Part shown: one piece after another, positions 7,301-8,008 of the stretch | How the letters are laid out: each line of letters begins with the position of its first letter | How positions within the stretch are numbered: the first letter of the stretch is position 1 | Source: DATGFK01 sp040007395 | GTDB taxonomy: Bacteria > Chloroflexota > Anaerolineae > Aggregatilineales > UBA2796 | Direction of reading: 5' to 3' | Length of the DNA: 8,008 nucleotides | Assembly: GCA_040007395.1 (NCBI GenBank) | Contig: JBDTVG010000120.1 | Location: forward strand, 1 to 8,008 | Translations under genes and position numbers: made by a program | Notes under the pieces: model-generated | What the model saw: only the letters and a program-made list of their open reading frames with translations | The model's database searches: none | What the model was told of the DNA's origin: nothing

Positions 7301-7766
7301 ACAATCCGATCCAGATCGTAAGCCGATCAAGGAAGCGCATGTGGGCGATGTTATCCGAGTGACATTGGATATTGTCGCCACAAATGATCTGAACTATGTT
7401 GTCATCAACGATCCGATCCCGGCAGGCGCGGAAGCCATCGACCCGAATCTGGATACTAGCGGCACAGTCGGACAAGAGCCTGATCTCAGGCTCAACGATC
7501 CGTTAAGTACAGGTTGGGGCTGGTGGTGGTTCAGCAATACCGAACTGCGCGATGATCGCACGGTGCTGTATGCGACTTACCTGCCGCAAGGCACCTACCA
7601 GTTCACCTACTCGATCCGCGCTGGGCTAGCGGGACAGTATCGCGTAATCCCGGCGACAGGTCAGGAGTTCTATTTCCCCGAAGTCTACGGGCGCAGCGGT
7701 GGCTCGTTGTTTACGCTGCTGCCTGCTACGAAAGAAGAAACGCTGGTCATCCCGGCATTACGATAG
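1377..7766 (+). CDS. secreted bacterial alpha-2-macroglobulin with Ig-like domains, inserted SH3 domain and intact thioester
   Basis: Predicted extracellular protease trap of 2129 residues: attacking proteases cut the bait, and the exposed thioester then links to the attacker. Order: signal peptide (RR at 3-4, hydrophobic core 5-19, cleavage near 26-30) without a lipobox cysteine; four Ig-like domains at about 33-127, 130-234, 236-338 and 340-437; a macroglobulin-type domain about 438-555; a bacterial SH3 domain about 556-643 (RIRDSA 581-586, WW 616-617, GWTAEG from 628) flanked by C556 and C610; an Ala/Gln/Thr linker 644-676; macroglobulin domains with DLQSGKPV (721-728) and YRPGQPVYFRG (818-828); a bait domain from about 1062, with the likely bait at 1343-1392 including six glycines at 1380-1385; the conserved core from VRQEF (1393) with LPDNLTTW (1421-1428); a thioester domain about 1610-1885 with CLEQ at 1629-1632 and DGGWGWF at 1679-1685; and an MG10-type end with ELRDDR and PEVYGRS. 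No C-terminal anchor is seen. The family assignment is firm; domain borders and target proteases are inferred. Confidence 0.93.
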   Translation: MQRRIWLVIAVLLGLTALGSTPQVRGAGDAIAPQVVDTVPARGEELPVDSTLTLYFDQAMDRASVESALKVDPDVKGMLNWTNDTTAVFKPAAPLKRDTEYTFGLGSAAKSKAGTPLRDTFTLKLRTPGALEVSQILPADGTQDIEATPTITVIFNRPVVPLLTIEEMAKLPSPLTISPAVEGQGEWLNTSIYTFKPKPGLAGGTKYTITIKKGLTDVSGSVLANDVTATFTTVGPRVISILPETKSPAILRDPAIIVTFSQPMDTKATESAFSLKPVGSATALTGAFTWNTENTVLTFKPALLDYSKSYEIRIDKATARSSTSGLIQADARSTFSTIDTPEIVGTAPKNGDEAQPYGGFGVSFSAPMKFDDFKKRVIVEPKPELYYDDYITQAKDEYRIGFGPEPSTSYKVTIDTNGLVDIYGTPIKLDPKSNLYTMLGDGKIQIHYTTSGYPPEASLKTGSYIGLYSAYRALTRVYSTHRNISSLELSLYSMRLNDFLNLASSNSYEFQNKYQPSDFLRRWTMPVANQPNILRYDLLTVSTEGPSLGQAQNVVCPGAPASQIKVGEIVTVLVDTPTPQRIRDSAALVGNVVGQVKRGTDLTVIGGPLCADRFVWWQVASADGKLQGWTAEGDRSRYFIGPKGGAAKPTQAATQEATLQATPQANADAQAKPMKPGLYYLEFSAPELPSDQRTITHVMVVATANLTLKLSERQAIAWVTDLQSGKPVANVDVKFYGGEKHDEIGTAKTDSDGLATYSFAQPLQTLNEDLYAVVNDGTNFAVGTSNWSDGIDPWAFNLQGDFYPQDVSVYMYTERALYRPGQPVYFRGVLRSRNDMTYSLSDLKTMPVEIFDNEGKSVYSKDVPLTPFGTFADSFNIDPNAPLGYYRIVARPFGKPDDTQNNVERRKPEFSQNFNVADYRLPEFQVKTNAEQSQVLQGDKIKVTVDSSFFFGGAVSNANVSWTVNSNEYSFPYKGTGSYSFIDYNEDAGFSSTDNTYGSVIAEGKGKTDAQGKFVIEVPADLGKTPRSQSFTISASVTDESDQQVSGSADVVVHQGQFYIGITPEEYVGTAKQPQKIDLINVDWDSKPVAGNSISIKVVERVWSSVQTVEPGTGLTVWNYDVKENPVTDGIVQIGQDGKGVYEFTPPAGGIYKIYATSRDSKGNQITSSTFDWVAGPDYVPWRQQNNNRIDLKIDKDSYQIGETASLLIASPFQGEAVALVSVERGHVIKTELVTMKTNSTVYKLPITPDMAPNAFVSVMVVKGVDDKNPVAAFRMGLVQVGVQTDRLKLNITLTPDKPQAGPRDKVNYKVHVTDYAGKPVQAEVGLALVDQAALSLLADQSAPILQYFYGTQGLGVRTSSTLTLSVDQQTQQILNTVKGGGGGGPEGGVFEVRQEFVTTPLWSPAVNTDANGDAIVSVTLPDNLTTWRLDARAVTKPIGELSTTLVGQTTIDLLSTKPLLIRPVTPRFYVVGDVSTLAAVVNNNTDQSQDVTVRIDAQGVTLKGDATLKGTIPSKGRARFEWPVEVKDVDNVGVTFFASSADNKYTDAAKSAVGQGADKTLPVVRYEVPETVGTGGVIDQAGGNSTEGILLSSRLNVTQGTLAIRVDPSLAATATDALNVLKNYPYQCLEQTVSRFLPNLMTYRALKQLGLDDPKMKSELGDVINYAVQRLYAEQHTDGGWGWFVRDNSDALVTAYAVIGLSEAQQQGFDVDKDVLAKAIAFVQKQLKPLGDQANTWQLNRQAFLLYALARAKSGNVAQSVRLFNIREKLSVYARAYLAMTFHLLDSKETRYTAPLISDLQNRAVASATGMHWEEDYNDYYNWNTDTRTTAIALNALVEIDPTNKLIPNVVRWLMIARKADAWETTQETAWAVMGLTDWMQVTGELKPNYSFDVTINDKALTTGQKVTPDTVKQHVDLQVAVKDLLIDEVNKLVITRSSGDGVLYYTAHLTAYVPVEQVKPVSRGMSITRTYSLQSDPDRKPIKEAHVGDVIRVTLDIVATNDLNYVVINDPIPAGAEAIDPNLDTSGTVGQEPDLRLNDPLSTGWGWWWFSNTELRDDRTVLYATYLPQGTYQFTYSIRAGLAGQYRVIPATGQEFYFPEVYGRSGGSLFTLLPATKEETLVIPALR

Positions 7767-7786
7767 CGTTCAGCAGTTAGAAGTAA

Positions 7787-7816
7787 AAAAGGGAGTCGCT
7801 AATCCGGCTCCCTTTT
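7787..7816. terminator. intrinsic terminator after the macroglobulin gene
   Basis: A 12-pair stem (7787-7798 with 7805-7816, including one G-T wobble) encloses a 6-base loop, CTAATC. The core is GGGAG/CTCCC, flanked by AAAA on the left and TTTT on the right. It starts 20 bases after the stop codon. The A-run and T-run make it symmetric, so it could also stop minus-strand transcription coming from the right. Confidence 0.85.
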
Positions 7817-8008
7817 GGTATCAGGCATTGGCTGCCTAGTTCTACAGCCTCACTTTGGTGCAAGATGAGGTTCTGGAGAAGACAGTTTTGGAGGCAACAA
7901 ACCATCCCGTGTAGCAATTAGTTGCGCCATTTTCAGGGTTATCCAAATTAATAAGGCTCATGTTAAGGCAAAGTGCAAAAGGGGGTAAACTGAAGGTAGC
8001 GTGAAGGG
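7817..8008. other. right-hand intergenic stretch, no gene supported
   Basis: No convincing reading frame starts here. An ATG at 7960 stops after 13 codons and a GTG at 7973 stops after 6. Two hairpins can be drawn: AGGCA/TGCCT (7823-7827 with 7833-7837), and a longer bulged one built on CAG-CCTCA-CTT (7845-7855) with AAG-A-TGAGG-TT-CTG (7862-7875). Neither has a T-run. A minus-strand gene entering from the right could end at the TGA at 7960-7958, but this cannot be shown. Confidence 0.4.

Noticed and set aside
7960..8008. Start of a further gene at the right edge (ATG 7960, GTG 7973, GTG 8001)
   Set aside because: The first two stop within 13 codons. The third has only two full codons visible and AAGG just four bases upstream, so nothing can be claimed.

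Overview
The window looks like ordinary chromosome from a free-living bacterium of about 50-55% GC (estimated by eye). It is most probably a member of the Chloroflexota, class Anaerolineae or a relative. This is an inference from the giant gene: a non-lipoprotein bacterial alpha-2-macroglobulin carrying N-terminal Ig-like domains and an inserted bacterial SH3 domain of the paired-cysteine, WW-containing kind that I associate with that group. No rRNA or tRNA gene is present to confirm it. I see no insertion sequence, phage gene, CRISPR array or other sign of recent transfer.

Left part, minus strand (1-1144): upp (uracil phosphoribosyltransferase, pyrimidine salvage) is followed, after a 90-base gap with no evident terminator, by the first 141 codons of a CDP-alcohol phosphatidyltransferase. 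The latter is a phospholipid head-group enzyme with its full metal-binding signature, and it runs off the left edge. The two may be co-transcribed, but their functions are unrelated.

Divergent intergenic region (1145-1376): on the minus strand, upp has a near-consensus promoter (TTGACA, 17 bases, TAAAAT) and a good ribosome binding site. A second, weaker upp promoter and a candidate plus-strand promoter for the large gene share the palindrome TGTTAACA near position 1300.

Right part, plus strand (1377-7766): one 2129-residue gene fills most of the window. It encodes a secreted alpha-2-macroglobulin-like protease trap. The order is signal peptide, four Ig-like domains, a macroglobulin-type domain, an inserted SH3 domain with an Ala/Gln/Thr linker, macroglobulin domains, a glycine-rich bait region, the conserved macroglobulin core, a thioester domain with an intact CLEQ motif, and a C-terminal MG10-type domain. 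It contains only three cysteines: the thioester cysteine and two flanking the SH3 fold. A strong hairpin terminator follows 20 bases after the stop, so the gene looks monocistronic. The last 190 bases hold two small hairpins and no supported gene.

No wholly new multi-gene system is visible. The most interesting object is the modular macroglobulin, whose SH3 insertion may replace the lipid anchor used by the Escherichia coli protein. The partner often found beside it in proteobacteria, the penicillin-binding protein PbpC, is not within the window.
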